64,000 nucleotides of DNA from Thermotoga sp. Ku-13t (GTDB lineage Bacteria; Thermotogota; Thermotogae; Thermotogales; DSM-5069): positions 305,810 through 369,809 of the forward strand of contig NZ_LNFY01000009.1 in assembly GCF_011057685.1 (NCBI RefSeq). Reading direction: 5' to 3'. Positions within the stretch are counted from its first letter, which is position 1. The number at the start of each line of letters is the position of its first letter. Positions 45,509 to 54,623 of this stretch are shown here, one piece after another. The notes beneath the pieces were generated by a model. That model saw only the letters and a program-made list of their open reading frames with translations. It had not been told where the DNA came from and searched no databases. The position numbers and the translations under genes were made by a program.

Positions 45509-45515
45509 AACTGTT

Positions 45516-45531
45516 GGGGGCGTGTGCCCCC
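45516..45531 (+). other. short GC hairpin after rpsI
   Basis: GGGGGC (45516-45521) pairs with GCCCCC (45526-45531) around GTGT. Only three T residues follow, so it is a weak terminator at best and may be a processing or attenuation site before dnaG. The rest of the 88-nt gap holds a loose TCACC/GGTGA inverted repeat and no gene. Confidence 0.4.
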
Positions 45532-45596
45532 TTTGAACCGTTCCGTTCATTCACCAGTCAAACAAAACCGGTGAAGCTTCCGCGAGCAACCTCACG

Positions 45597-47273
45597 ATGG
45601 TGAACAGGGAACTCATAGAAAGGATCAAAAAGTCCATCGACATCGTCGAGCTCGTTTCCCAGTACGTTTCTCTACAAAAGGTAGGTTCCAGCTACAGGGG
45701 GTTATGCCCGTTTCACACTGAAAAGACCCCGTCTTTTTTCGTGAATCCAGACCTGAAGTTGTACCACTGTTTTGGTTGCGGGGCGGCTGGCGATGCGATC
45801 AAGTTCCTTCAGGAAATAGAGCACATCTCTTTCCAGGAAGCTCTAGAAAGGCTCGCCAAAATGGCGGGAATAGAGCTCAAAGTATCTCCAGGTCGTTCGG
45901 AAAAAGACGTCTACGTAGAATACCTCGCGAGGGTTTTCGCAGAGTACAGGAAACATTTCGAACAGCACAGGCCCATCGTTGAGTACCTCATCAGGAGGGG
46001 ATTTTCCGAGGAAGAGGTGAGGTCTTTCGAATTCGGTTTCAGCCCCCAGAATTCCCGTATCGCCCAAAGGGTGGCACGGGCCATGTCCCTGCCGGACGAG
46101 AAAGCGTTGCAGTATGGGCTCTACAGACCGAACACGGGTATAGACCTCTTTGAAAACAGATTGATACTACCCATAAGGGACGAGAACGGCAAAATAATTG
46201 CCTTCGCAGGCAGGAGCTTAGATGATCGAGAACCCAAGTACATGAACTCTCCTGAGACGAAGTTTTTCTCAAAAAAGACTGTTTTGTTCATGCTGGATAA
46301 GGCAAAGAAGGCCATCAAATCTCTGGATTTTGCTGTGATCTGCGAAGGTTACTTCGACGCCCTGGCTTTCCACAGGGCCGGTGTGACCAACGCGGTTGCG
46401 GTTCTCGGCACCAGTTTGACGAGGGAACACATAATGAAGCTCATGCCTCTGACGAAGAACGTGATTCTGAGTTTAGACAACGACGATGCAGGTGTCAAGG
46501 CGACGTTGAGATCTTTGAAAGTTCTGCTCGAGGCTTCTTTTGACGTTGCGATCCTGAGGTTGCCTGAAAAGGACCCAGACGATGTCTACAAGAAATACGG
46601 GCCTGAGTTCTTGAAAAAGCTCCTTTCAGAGTCGATTCCTTTCGAGGATTACCTAGCGGAGGTCTATGAGAGATTCTTCAACATCTCAACCAGCGCGGGT
46701 CTTGAAAAATACATCGGCACACTCAAAATCTGGGCTCAGATCCTTCTGAGAGACAGGAGGATGGACAGGTACGAAAAACTTGTTGAAGCCGTTTCAAAAA
46801 GGACAAGGCTTTCTACAGCGCAAGTAGGTGAGATGTTCAGACTCCAGAGCAAGCCGGTCACACCGATCGTTGAGGCCACACTCCCGAACGAAGAAGACTA
46901 CATAGTTTATCTGTACATAACGCATGAAGAATTGAGGAACGAGATCGATGAGATAGATCCACAGTTCCTTTCCGAGAGAACGAAAAGGTTGTTATCCTTC
47001 TTGCGCGAAAACAGGGATCTGTCGGAGCTGGATACGGACTTGAGAGAATACGCGTTCAGAGTGCTGGCAAAGATACCTGAAGGCGATCCAAACAAAATGC
47101 TGAGCGACGTGAAAAGGCGTTTTGCGAGAAAAGTTGTTGAAAGAGAATTGTCACAAATTGACAGTAAACTGTCTTCCTGTCGGGACGACGAAGAACGTGT
47201 CCTCCTTTTGAAAAGGCGGCTTGAGCTGGTTTCCCGACTCAGATCACTTGGAGGTGATCGAGGTGGAACCTGA
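45597..47273 (+). CDS. dnaG: DNA primase
   Basis: Makes RNA primers at the replication fork. The 558-residue protein has the CHC2 zinc finger ([20 protein letters not shown] and [13 protein letters not shown]), the catalytic TOPRIM core with [20 protein letters not shown] and LDNDDAG, and a C-terminal helicase-interaction region. ATG 45597 has no good ribosome site; GTG 45600 is an alternative. It ends inside the 5' region of rpoD, giving the dnaG-rpoD order of the macromolecular synthesis operon. Confidence 0.95.
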   Translation: MVNRELIERIKKSIDIVELVSQYVSLQKVGSSYRGLCPFHTEKTPSFFVNPDLKLYHCFGCGAAGDAIKFLQEIEHISFQEALERLAKMAGIELKVSPGRSEKDVYVEYLARVFAEYRKHFEQHRPIVEYLIRRGFSEEEVRSFEFGFSPQNSRIAQRVARAMSLPDEKALQYGLYRPNTGIDLFENRLILPIRDENGKIIAFAGRSLDDREPKYMNSPETKFFSKKTVLFMLDKAKKAIKSLDFAVICEGYFDALAFHRAGVTNAVAVLGTSLTREHIMKLMPLTKNVILSLDNDDAGVKATLRSLKVLLEASFDVAILRLPEKDPDDVYKKYGPEFLKKLLSESIPFEDYLAEVYERFFNISTSAGLEKYIGTLKIWAQILLRDRRMDRYEKLVEAVSKRTRLSTAQVGEMFRLQSKPVTPIVEATLPNEEDYIVYLYITHEELRNEIDEIDPQFLSERTKRLLSFLRENRDLSELDTDLREYAFRVLAKIPEGDPNKMLSDVKRRFARKVVERELSQIDSKLSSCRDDEERVLLLKRRLELVSRLRSLGGDRGGT

Positions 47274-48462
47274 AAAGGAAAAGGTGGTGGAGCAAGAAGA
47301 AAAGGCGCTCCACGATGAAAAAGAAGAAAAACCCGCCAAGGTACTCAGTCCGGAGGAGATAGAGAAAAAGATCAAGAACCTCATCAGGCTCGGTAAGAGG
47401 AAAGGATTCATCACCTACGATGATATAGATCGTGCCTTTCCGCCAGATTACGACGGTTTCGATTCTTCATTGATCGAAAGGATCTACGAAGAACTGGAGA
47501 AGAACAAAATAACGATCCAGGACTCCGAGCCGGAGTCTCTTGACGAGATCGAGTCTGAGGTTGAAGGCATCTCGGCCATGGAAGAGGAAGGTCCCGAAGT
47601 TTACGACAACGTGTCGCTCAAAGATCCGATAAAGATGTACCTGAGAGAGATCGGGAAGATACCGTTGCTCACACCGTCACAGGAAAGGGAACTCGCGAGG
47701 CGCGCCCAGATGGGAAACGAGAGAGCCAAGAAGAAGCTCATCGAATCCAACCTGCGTTTGGTGGTGAGTATAGCCAAGCGTTACATAGGCCGTGGCCTAT
47801 CTTTCCTTGACCTCATTCAGGAGGGCAACATCGGCTTACTCAAAGCTGTGGAAAAGTTCGACTGGAGGAAGGGTTACAAGTTCAGTACCTATGCAACCTG
47901 GTGGATCAGGCAGGCGATCACACGCGCGATCGCCGATCAGGCGAGGACTATAAGGATCCCGGTGCACATGGTCGAGACGATCAACAAGCTGAACAGGGTG
48001 AGCAGGGAGTACTATCAGAAATACGGTGAACAGCCAACGGTGGAAGAGCTCGCCAAGCTGATGAACAAACCCGTGGAAAAGATCGAAGAAGTGCTGCAGG
48101 CGTCCCGTGAAACCGTTTCTCTGGAGTCTCCGGTTGGTGAAGACGAAGATTCCGTAATGGGAGACTTCATCGCCGACGAAAGCATAGCCTCTCCCAAGAA
48201 GGAAGCCATGAGGATGCTCATTAGGGAAGAGCTGGAAAAGGTTCTGAAGACCCTGAACCCCAGAGAAGCGATGGTGCTGAAGATGCGCTACGGGTTGCTC
48301 GATGGCAAGGCCAAAACGCTTGAAGAGGTCGGGCAGTACTTCAACGTGACCAGGGAAAGGATAAGGCAGATTGAAGTGAAGGCTTTGAGAAAGTTGAGGC
48401 ACCCTTCCAGGAGCAAGTACCTGAAGTCTTTGATAACCCTCCTTGATGACCACGAGAAGTGA
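47263..48462 (+). CDS. rpoD: primary RNA polymerase sigma factor (SigA/RpoD)
   Basis: Housekeeping sigma factor of 399 residues, the same length as I recall for T. maritima SigA. It has the region 1.1 N-terminus, region 1.2 ([17 protein letters not shown]), region 2 ([20 protein letters not shown], then [18 protein letters not shown]), region 3 and region 4 ([20 protein letters not shown]). GTG 47263 has GGAGGTGATC upstream; an in-frame TTG at 47221 would put that site inside the gene. Overlap with dnaG is 11 nt. Confidence 0.97.
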   Translation: MEPEKEKVVEQEEKALHDEKEEKPAKVLSPEEIEKKIKNLIRLGKRKGFITYDDIDRAFPPDYDGFDSSLIERIYEELEKNKITIQDSEPESLDEIESEVEGISAMEEEGPEVYDNVSLKDPIKMYLREIGKIPLLTPSQERELARRAQMGNERAKKKLIESNLRLVVSIAKRYIGRGLSFLDLIQEGNIGLLKAVEKFDWRKGYKFSTYATWWIRQAITRAIADQARTIRIPVHMVETINKLNRVSREYYQKYGEQPTVEELAKLMNKPVEKIEEVLQASRETVSLESPVGEDEDSVMGDFIADESIASPKKEAMRMLIREELEKVLKTLNPREAMVLKMRYGLLDGKAKTLEEVGQYFNVTRERIRQIEVKALRKLRHPSRSKYLKSLITLLDDHEK

Positions 48463-48472
48463 GTCTGACGGT

Positions 48473-48478
48473 TATAAT
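48473..48478 (+). promoter_or_regulatory. possible -10 box of phoH
   Basis: TATAAT, 22 nt upstream of the likely phoH start; no -35 at proper spacing. Would give an internal promoter after rpoD. Confidence 0.35.
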
Positions 48479-48500
48479 CGTGTTTGGAGGTGGTGAATAA

Positions 48501-49454
48501 CTGGCTACCAGAACGCTGGAAATTCCTGAGAGTGTTGACATGGTTGTTGTGCTCGGTCAGTACGACAACAGGTTGAGATTTTTGAAGAAGCGTTTCCCCG
48601 TGAGCATCGACGTTTCAGACAAAAGGATCATAGTGGCTGGCAACGATGAGACAGCTGTTGAAATCGTTGAGAACATCATAGCTCAGGTGATCGCTGCTGC
48701 GAGAAAGGGTTATGTCCTGGACTGGCAGGAATTCGAAGCTTTGGTGAGTTTCTACTCAGATTCAGCGAAAGCTGTGGATGTACCACAACCTTCGCCCCTG
48801 GTTGGAAGGATTAGACCCAAGACTAAGGGCCAATCTGAGTACATCGAGGCAATGAAGAAGTACGACGTGGTCTTTGTGATAGGTCCAGCTGGAACTGGCA
48901 AAACTTATTTGGCGGTGGCCATGGCCCTGGATTATCTGAAGAACGGCCTGGTTCAGCGCATCGTTCTGACCAGACCTGCGGTCGAAGCCGGTGAAAAGCT
49001 GGGTTTTCTTCCGGGGGATCTGGTTGAGAAGGTGGATCCGTACCTCAGGCCCATTTACGATGCCATTCTGGATATGATCTCCGCTGACAAGTTCTACACC
49101 TACAGGCAGAGGGGTATCATAGAGATAGCCCCGTTGGCGTTCATGAGGGGAAGAACGCTGAACAATTGTTTCATCATTCTGGACGAAGCCCAGAATGCGA
49201 CACACCAGCAGATGAAGATGTTCCTGACGCGCATAGGTTTCAACTCCAAGGCCGTGATTACCGGGGATGTGACACAGGTGGACATAGACAGGCAGCAGTC
49301 CGGACTGATCGAGTGCGAGAAGATACTGAAAGGCATCGATGGTATAGGTTTTGTGTACCTGAGCGATGCTGACGTGGTCAGACACCCGGTCGTGAGGAAC
49401 ATAATAAAAGCCTACGAAGAGTACGAGAGGAAAAAGAATGGCTCCGATAAGTGA
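48501..49454 (+). CDS. PhoH family ATPase with probable CTG start
   Basis: PhoH-like ATPase (YbeZ group) of about 317 residues with Walker A GPAGTGKTYLAVAMALDYL, TRPAVEAGEKLGFLPGDL, Walker B FIILDEAQNAT and TGDVTQVD. YbeZ usually lies beside YbeY, as here. The conserved family N-terminus (ATRTLEIPESVDMVVVLGQY) begins upstream of the first ATG at 48540, directly after an in-frame TAA. Only CTG 48501, 10 nt after GGAGG, can start it. A start at 48540 would lose 13 conserved residues. Confidence 0.88.
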   Translation: MATRTLEIPESVDMVVVLGQYDNRLRFLKKRFPVSIDVSDKRIIVAGNDETAVEIVENIIAQVIAAARKGYVLDWQEFEALVSFYSDSAKAVDVPQPSPLVGRIRPKTKGQSEYIEAMKKYDVVFVIGPAGTGKTYLAVAMALDYLKNGLVQRIVLTRPAVEAGEKLGFLPGDLVEKVDPYLRPIYDAILDMISADKFYTYRQRGIIEIAPLAFMRGRTLNNCFIILDEAQNATHQQMKMFLTRIGFNSKAVITGDVTQVDIDRQQSGLIECEKILKGIDGIGFVYLSDADVVRHPVVRNIIKAYEEYERKKNGSDK

Positions 49455-50862
49455 TCTGGCGAAGAGATGGTACCATTTCCCGATTGTTCTTGGTTCACTG
49501 TTTCTGATCCAGTTCCCTAACTTGCATGATCCGCCAAGGTTCATTGCCGAATACGTGGCGCTGGTCGCGCTGTGGCTGGCGGTGGTCTCGCCAGAACTCG
49601 AGAGAAAACCGTTTTCGTTGCACAGAGCATATCCTGCACTCGTTTTCTCTATACTGCTGGTTGGTTCCTTCGTTTCCAAGATGATTCTGATGAGGTTCGG
49701 TCTGTTTGCCTCGCCGTTTTTCGCCCCCATTCTCTTGCTCGCCCTTCTTACCGACAGGAGACTGAGCGTCAATGTGGCTGTTTTCTTCTCTGTCATGTTG
49801 ATCACGAGCGTTGAGCCGACGCCCATCAGGTTTGGTTTGATCTTGGTGAGCAACATCGTCGCTGCCGTGACCGGTTCTGGTTTGAAGAAAAGGCTTCAGA
49901 TTATCAGACCCGCATTTTTCACGGCGTTGTGCAATGTTTTGTTTCTGGTGTTGAGCTTGTTTTCTGGGGAGAGTCTTTCGCTCGATCGTGATCTTCTGGT
50001 TTCATTCTCGGCACCGTTCTTGTTCTCAGTGGTGGATCTCGGATTGCTCCCGTTTGTGGAGTACTTAAGTTTAGTGTATTCAGACATAGATCTGGTCGAA
50101 CTCGGTAACATGAACCATCCTTTGATCAAGCTCCTTTCTCTGCGGGCACCGGGTACTTACTATCATTCGACGATCCTCGCAAACCTTGCGGAAGCCGCCG
50201 CGGAGAAAATCGGAGCGAATCCAATCCTCGCTAGGACGGCTGCATATTTTCACGACATTGGTAAGGTGAAGAGACCTTACTTCTACACGGAGAACATTCA
50301 GGACAGGAACCCGCACGATGAGTTGAATCCAAAGCTCAGCCATCTGATCGTTCAGGATCACGTGAAATACGGGTTGGAGCTGGCGCGTCGCCACAGGTTA
50401 CCCCTTCTAGTCCAGGACGTGATCCCCCAGCACCACGGTACGCGTGTGCAGAAGTATTTCTACCACAAAGCGAGAGAGATGGGTGAAAACCTCAGTGAGG
50501 ACGAATTCAGATACACGGGTCCGAAACCGCAGTTCAAAGAGGCTGGTATCATCATGCTCGCAGATTCAGTCGAAGCGGCGTTCAGGAGCGTGAAGAATCC
50601 CAGCGCCGGCAGGATCAGGTCGCTCGTTGAAGAAATCGTCTCTGGTATATACAACGAACGTGAACTCGACGAATCGGGCCTGACTCTGAAGGATCTCGAG
50701 GCGATTGCGGGTGAATTCGCCAAAGTTTTGCTCAACATGTTTAAATCGAGAATAGAGTATCCTAAGGAAGAGATAAAGCGGGTGATTGTGCTTGCCGAAA
50801 ATCCGGATTCAAAACCGAACGAAGCACAGAGTTCCGATCAAGAAGATTCGAAAGATCGTTGA
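49438..50862 (+). CDS. membrane HD-domain phosphohydrolase (PgpH/YqfF-like, short)
   Basis: A 474-residue membrane protein with about six or seven N-terminal helices, then a cytoplasmic HD domain: APGTYYHSTILANLAEAAAE, HDIGK at 272-276, RNPHDELNPKLSHLIVQDHV and PQHHGTRVQKYFYHKA. The same motifs occur in PgpH/YqfF, a c-di-AMP phosphodiesterase. The usual ~250-residue extracytoplasmic 7TMR-HDED domain is absent, and the protein is far shorter than the ~710 residues of the family. ATG 49438 overlaps phoH by 17 nt. Location between phoH and ybeY is the usual one. Confidence 0.9.
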   Translation: MAPISDLAKRWYHFPIVLGSLFLIQFPNLHDPPRFIAEYVALVALWLAVVSPELERKPFSLHRAYPALVFSILLVGSFVSKMILMRFGLFASPFFAPILLLALLTDRRLSVNVAVFFSVMLITSVEPTPIRFGLILVSNIVAAVTGSGLKKRLQIIRPAFFTALCNVLFLVLSLFSGESLSLDRDLLVSFSAPFLFSVVDLGLLPFVEYLSLVYSDIDLVELGNMNHPLIKLLSLRAPGTYYHSTILANLAEAAAEKIGANPILARTAAYFHDIGKVKRPYFYTENIQDRNPHDELNPKLSHLIVQDHVKYGLELARRHRLPLLVQDVIPQHHGTRVQKYFYHKAREMGENLSEDEFRYTGPKPQFKEAGIIMLADSVEAAFRSVKNPSAGRIRSLVEEIVSGIYNERELDESGLTLKDLEAIAGEFAKVLLNMFKSRIEYPKEEIKRVIVLAENPDSKPNEAQSSDQEDSKDR

Positions 50863-51214
50863 GAAAATTGTGGAAGAGGAAATAGGGGACGTTTCAGTAG
50901 ACGTTTTCTTCGTCGGTGAAAAGACCATCGCCAGGCTGAACGAAGCCTTCGGAAAGGTCAAGGGTTCGACCGATGTGCTGACGTTTGTTTACAACGATCA
51001 GGATCTTCACGGTGAAATATTTCTCTGTCCTGCCGTAATATCGAGAAACGCACGCAAGTTCGGCTGCGATTATGAGGAAGAGCTGCTGAGGGTCACGATT
51101 CACGCCATACTGCACCTTGCAGGTTACGATCACGAGTTTGACACGAGTCGTTCAGAGATCATGTTCCAGAAACAGGAAGAATACTTAAAGGAGGTTGAAG
51201 GCGGTGGTTGTTAA
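50786..51214 (+). CDS. ybeY: endoribonuclease YbeY
   Basis: Zinc-dependent RNase for rRNA maturation and quality control. The 142-residue protein has the motif HAILHLAGYDHE with zinc ligands His106, His110 and His116, and GSTDVLTFVYND. The likely start is TTG 50786, far inside the HD-domain gene (77-nt overlap), with only a weak ribosome site upstream. The extent of the N-terminus is therefore less certain than the identity. Confidence 0.94.
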   Translation: MCLPKIRIQNRTKHRVPIKKIRKIVEKIVEEEIGDVSVDVFFVGEKTIARLNEAFGKVKGSTDVLTFVYNDQDLHGEIFLCPAVISRNARKFGCDYEEELLRVTIHAILHLAGYDHEFDTSRSEIMFQKQEEYLKEVEGGGC

Positions 51215-52448
51215 GCCTTTCAGGGCCCTCAGGCCGAGAAGGGAGTTCGCGGTCAAGGTTGCTGTGAAACCATACGACGTGATAAGTTCTGAAGAAGCAC
51301 GAAAGGTTGTGTTGTCGAACCCACTGGCTTTTTACAGAGTGACGAAGCCGGAGGTGAACTTCGATCGTCCAGTTGATCCATCCTCTGAGGAAGCTTTAGA
51401 AGTGGCAAAGCGCAACCTTAAGAGGTACATCGAAGATGGAATCTTCTTCCAGGAGGATCAGGACTGCTTCTACATCTACAGACAGATCTCGCACGATCAC
51501 ACTCAGACCGGTCTGGTTGCGACGTTTTCTGCCAGAGAATACATCGATTCGAAGATCAAGAAACACGAGCTGACCAGGAAAGACAAGGAAGAAGAAAGGG
51601 TCAAACACATAGAATATTTGCGAGCGCAAACGGGATTGGTGTTCCTGTTCTATCGTTCCAATCAGAAGGTGGACAGTTTGATCGAGTCGCTCACCGATCA
51701 GGAACCCGAATACGATTTCGTGGATGAAGATGGTGTCAGGCAGATCGTCTACATCGTCAAAAACAGAGCTGTCGTGGAGCAAATCAAGCGGGCGTTTGAA
51801 GAAGTGCCAGTGTTTTACATAGCGGACGGACACCACAGGGCCGCCGCGGCCGTGAGAGTTGCAGAGAGGATGGTCAGCAGAAATCCCAACCACACGGGAA
51901 TGGAAGAGTACAACTATTTTGTGGGAGTCGTTTTTCCCCACAGTCATCTCAAGATATACGATTACAACAGAGTCGTGAAAGACCTGAACGGTCTCAGCGT
52001 GGAAAAGTTTTTGAACCGACTGAGTCAGGCGTTCATCGTCGAAAAAGCGCCTGCTCAGCCGTACAGACCGAAGGAGAAGCACGAATTCGGTATGTTCTTG
52101 GCAAACACATGGTACAGGTTGAAAGTGAAGGATGAAATTCTGAAACAAATCGAATCCGATCCCACGGCGACTCTGGACGTCTCGATATTGCAGAGAGAGG
52201 TGCTGGATAAAATTCTGAACATAAAAGATCCGAGGACAGACAAGAGGATCGATTTTGTCGGCGGAATTCACGGCCTCAACGCGCTCGAGGATTACGTTTT
52301 GAACAAGGGTTGGGCAGTCGCGTTCGCGCTCTATCCAACGTCTCTGGAAGAATTGATGAGCGTTGCGGATGCAAACCTGATCATGCCACCCAAATCAACG
52401 TGGTTTGAACCGAAACTCAAGAGTGGACTTTTCGTTCACTTAATTTGA
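51204..52448 (+). CDS. DUF1015 family protein
   Basis: A 414-residue protein of the DUF1015 family, function unknown. It has the family start VKPFRALRP and VAVKPYDVISSEEAR, the HDHTQTGLVATFSAREYIDS segment, FYIADGHHRAAAAVRVAERM, and the C-terminal DFVGGIHGLNALE. The GTG at 51204 lies 9 nt after AAGGAGG; TTG 51195 overlaps that site. It overlaps ybeY by 11 nt. Confidence 0.88.
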   Translation: MVVKPFRALRPRREFAVKVAVKPYDVISSEEARKVVLSNPLAFYRVTKPEVNFDRPVDPSSEEALEVAKRNLKRYIEDGIFFQEDQDCFYIYRQISHDHTQTGLVATFSAREYIDSKIKKHELTRKDKEEERVKHIEYLRAQTGLVFLFYRSNQKVDSLIESLTDQEPEYDFVDEDGVRQIVYIVKNRAVVEQIKRAFEEVPVFYIADGHHRAAAAVRVAERMVSRNPNHTGMEEYNYFVGVVFPHSHLKIYDYNRVVKDLNGLSVEKFLNRLSQAFIVEKAPAQPYRPKEKHEFGMFLANTWYRLKVKDEILKQIESDPTATLDVSILQREVLDKILNIKDPRTDKRIDFVGGIHGLNALEDYVLNKGWAVAFALYPTSLEELMSVADANLIMPPKSTWFEPKLKSGLFVHLI

Positions 52449-52503
52449 ACACGGTGGTTTACAGAATCGTCTTAGAATTGGTGTGGAACAAGGAGGTGAA
52501 AGC

Positions 52504-53193
52504 ATGTTCTTCTACGATCCAACGTTTCTGCTTCTGATACCCGCGCTCATACTCGCCGTCTGGGCGCAGGTCAAGGTTAGTGCAGCCTTTTCAGAGTATT
52601 CGAGGTTCAGAGCCTCGGTAGGACTCACAGGAAGCCAGCTCGCCATGAGGTTGCTCGAGATAGCGGGCATCTACAACGTGCGCGTTGAAGCTATGCCGGG
52701 CCATCTGACCGACCACTACGATCCGAGAAACAAAGTTGTCAGGTTGTCTTCGGCCACTTACGCCAGCCAGTCCGTCGCAGCACTGGGTGTGGTCGCGCAC
52801 GAGATCGGACACGCCATACAGGATGCACAGAAGAACCCATTGTTGGTGTTCAGAACGATCCTTGCACCCGTCGCGAGCTTTGGTTCGTCTCTCGCTTGGA
52901 TACTCTTCATAATGGGCATCATCTTTGCAGTACCTGGACTCTGGCAGTTCGGGATAGTTCTCTTCTCTCTGGCCGTGCTGTTCAGCCTGGTGACTCTGCC
53001 TGTCGAATACGATGCAAGCAGGAAGGCGCTCAAACTTTTGAGAGAAAACCTCTTGATGAGCGAAGAAGAGCTCAGGGGTGTCAAGAAGGTGCTCTCGGCC
53101 GCGGCCCTGACCTACGTTGCAGCAACAGCGACAGCAGTTTTGCAACTGCTCAGGATGCTCCTCATCGCGGGTGCTTTCGGTAGGAGAGACTGA
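52504..53193 (+). CDS. zinc metallopeptidase, YugP-like membrane protein
   Basis: Membrane-embedded metallopeptidase of 229 residues (family DUF2268/YugP type). The catalytic HEIGH lies at residues 99-103 in GVVAHEIGHAIQDAQ, after an N-terminal helix and the LTDHYDPRNKVVRLS segment that characterises the family. Three further membrane segments follow. Substrate unknown. ATG 52504 has AAGGAGGTGAAAG upstream. It is the last gene of the ribosomal/replication operon, ending before a strong terminator. Confidence 0.9.
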   Translation: MFFYDPTFLLLIPALILAVWAQVKVSAAFSEYSRFRASVGLTGSQLAMRLLEIAGIYNVRVEAMPGHLTDHYDPRNKVVRLSSATYASQSVAALGVVAHEIGHAIQDAQKNPLLVFRTILAPVASFGSSLAWILFIMGIIFAVPGLWQFGIVLFSLAVLFSLVTLPVEYDASRKALKLLRENLLMSEEELRGVKKVLSAAALTYVAATATAVLQLLRMLLIAGAFGRRD

Positions 53194-53210
53194 AAGAATT
53201 AGAAAAATTC

Positions 53211-53244
53211 TAAGAGCCACACGTAAGTGTGGCTCTTATTTTTT
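53211..53244 (+). terminator. intrinsic terminator
   Basis: Stem TAAGAGCCACAC (53211-53222) with GTGTGGCTCTTA (53227-53238), 12 bp around a GTAA loop, followed by six T residues. It closes the operon that starts at rplU. Confidence 0.9.
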
Positions 53245-53280
53245 GGTAGCATTGTCTGAGGAGGTGAACTTGCACAACAC

Positions 53281-54111
53281 ATGAAAAGAGTCAGAGCGAT
53301 CCTGGCGCTGCTCCTCGTCACCGTGGCCTGGGGGTTGACTTTCCCGGTCCAGAAGGTTGCCCTGTCCGGGTCCAATCCCTTCCTCTACAATTCGTTCAGG
53401 TTTCTCATCGCCAGTTCGTTCACGCTCCTGTTTTTCAGAAAGAAGCCCCGCTGGAAGGAAGGATTGATACTGGGCTTGTTCATCGGCACAGGCTATGCAA
53501 CACAAACGAGCGGGTTGAAACTGACCAGTTCGACCAAGAGCGGCTTCATCACGTCTCTGTACATACCGTTCGTACCAGTTTTCTCGTTTTTCATCGAGAG
53601 GGTCAAACCGTCGCGTCTTCAAATCCTTTCTTTTCTCCTATCCATCCTGGGACTGTACCTTCTGAGCAGCCCCTCGGCAGATCCGTTCAATCTCGGTGAT
53701 CTGCTGACCCTTTTCTGTGCGATCACCTTCGCGATCCAGATCGTTCTCGTCACGCGTTACACGAACAACAAAGACTGCGACGAAGCTGGTTTGTTGTTGC
53801 CCCAATTTCTCTTAACTGCACTGTTCAATCTCCTTCTGGCACCTTTAGGAGGGCCTGTGGGGTTCAAGTGGAGTTATCTCTTCGCCTTGTTCTTCACCGC
53901 GATACTTGCAACTGTCGTGGCCTTCTGGGTGCAGGTGAAGTTTCAGAAAGATGTGGGTTCGAACTCGGCAGCACTTATCTACACGGCTGAACCAGTCTTC
54001 GCATCCCTGTTCGCTTTCTGGTTACTGGCAGAAAGGGTGACATCTTCACAGTTGATCGGCATGTGTATCCTCGTTGCTGCTTCGATCCTTGGAAATCTGA
54101 GGAGGGGGTGA
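53281..54111 (+). CDS. EamA/DMT family transporter
   Basis: A 276-residue membrane protein with about ten helices in two EamA repeats: LLVTVAWGLTFPVQKVALSG, SSTKSGFITSLYIPFVPVFS, and the second-repeat SAALIYTAEPVFASLFAFWL with ILGNLR at the end. It exports or imports small metabolites; the substrate is not determinable. ATG 53281 is 14 nt after GAGGAGGTG, a long spacing, and no other in-frame start exists closer. First gene of a three-gene run. Confidence 0.87.
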   Translation: MKRVRAILALLLVTVAWGLTFPVQKVALSGSNPFLYNSFRFLIASSFTLLFFRKKPRWKEGLILGLFIGTGYATQTSGLKLTSSTKSGFITSLYIPFVPVFSFFIERVKPSRLQILSFLLSILGLYLLSSPSADPFNLGDLLTLFCAITFAIQIVLVTRYTNNKDCDEAGLLLPQFLLTALFNLLLAPLGGPVGFKWSYLFALFFTAILATVVAFWVQVKFQKDVGSNSAALIYTAEPVFASLFAFWLLAERVTSSQLIGMCILVAASILGNLRRG

Positions 54112-54116
54112 AGAAT

Positions 54117-54617
54117 GTGAGCATCATTTATTTGAGAAGGAGCGTGAGAAAATACCAGAAGAAAGATGTTGGAGACGAGATTGTGACCGAACTTTTAAGG
54201 GCAGCGATGCACGCACCTTCGGCAGGAAACGCTCAACCATGGCACTTCACTGTGATCAGATCCGAAGAGAAAAAGCAGAGGATCGCCGAAGCGCACCCTT
54301 ACGCTAGGATGGTGCTGCAGGCACCGGTAGCGATCTTGGTCTGCGCGGATCCGAGCCTTGAGATTTACAAGGGCTTCTGGGTCCAGGATTGTTCGGCAGC
54401 CACGATGAACATCTTGCTCAGAGCGGTCGAACTTGGGCTGGGAGCGGTCTGGTGTGGGGTTTATCCGAACGAAGAGCGTGTAGAAGCGTTCAGGAAGATC
54501 TTCGGACTGCCGGAACATGTGGTACCGTTTTCGATCGTTCCTGTTGGTTATCCTGCAGAAACTCCGAAACTTGTCGATCGGTTCAAGCTTGAAAGGATCC
54601 ACTACGAAGTGTGGTGA
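54117..54617 (+). CDS. nitroreductase family protein
   Basis: FMN-dependent oxidoreductase of about 166 residues. Family segments are LRRSVRKYQKKDVGDEIVTE, AAMHAPSAGNAQPWHFTVI, DCSAATMNILLRAVELGLG and the C-terminal FSIVPVGYPAE. Physiological substrate unknown. GTG 54117 lies 7-8 nt after GGAGGGGGTGA; the frame is open upstream to 54063 within the transporter gene. Psug follows after 6 nt. Confidence 0.9.
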   Translation: MSIIYLRRSVRKYQKKDVGDEIVTELLRAAMHAPSAGNAQPWHFTVIRSEEKKQRIAEAHPYARMVLQAPVAILVCADPSLEIYKGFWVQDCSAATMNILLRAVELGLGAVWCGVYPNEERVEAFRKIFGLPEHVVPFSIVPVGYPAETPKLVDRFKLERIHYEVW

Positions 54618-54623
54618 GAGAAC

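Noticed and set aside
45516-45531. Hairpin after rpsI as a true terminator
   Set aside because: Six base pairs and only three T residues are too weak; dnaG has no other clear promoter, so read-through is more likely.
48535-48540. TTGACA as a -35 box in the 5' part of phoH
   Set aside because: No -10 element lies at the right spacing and it is within coding sequence.
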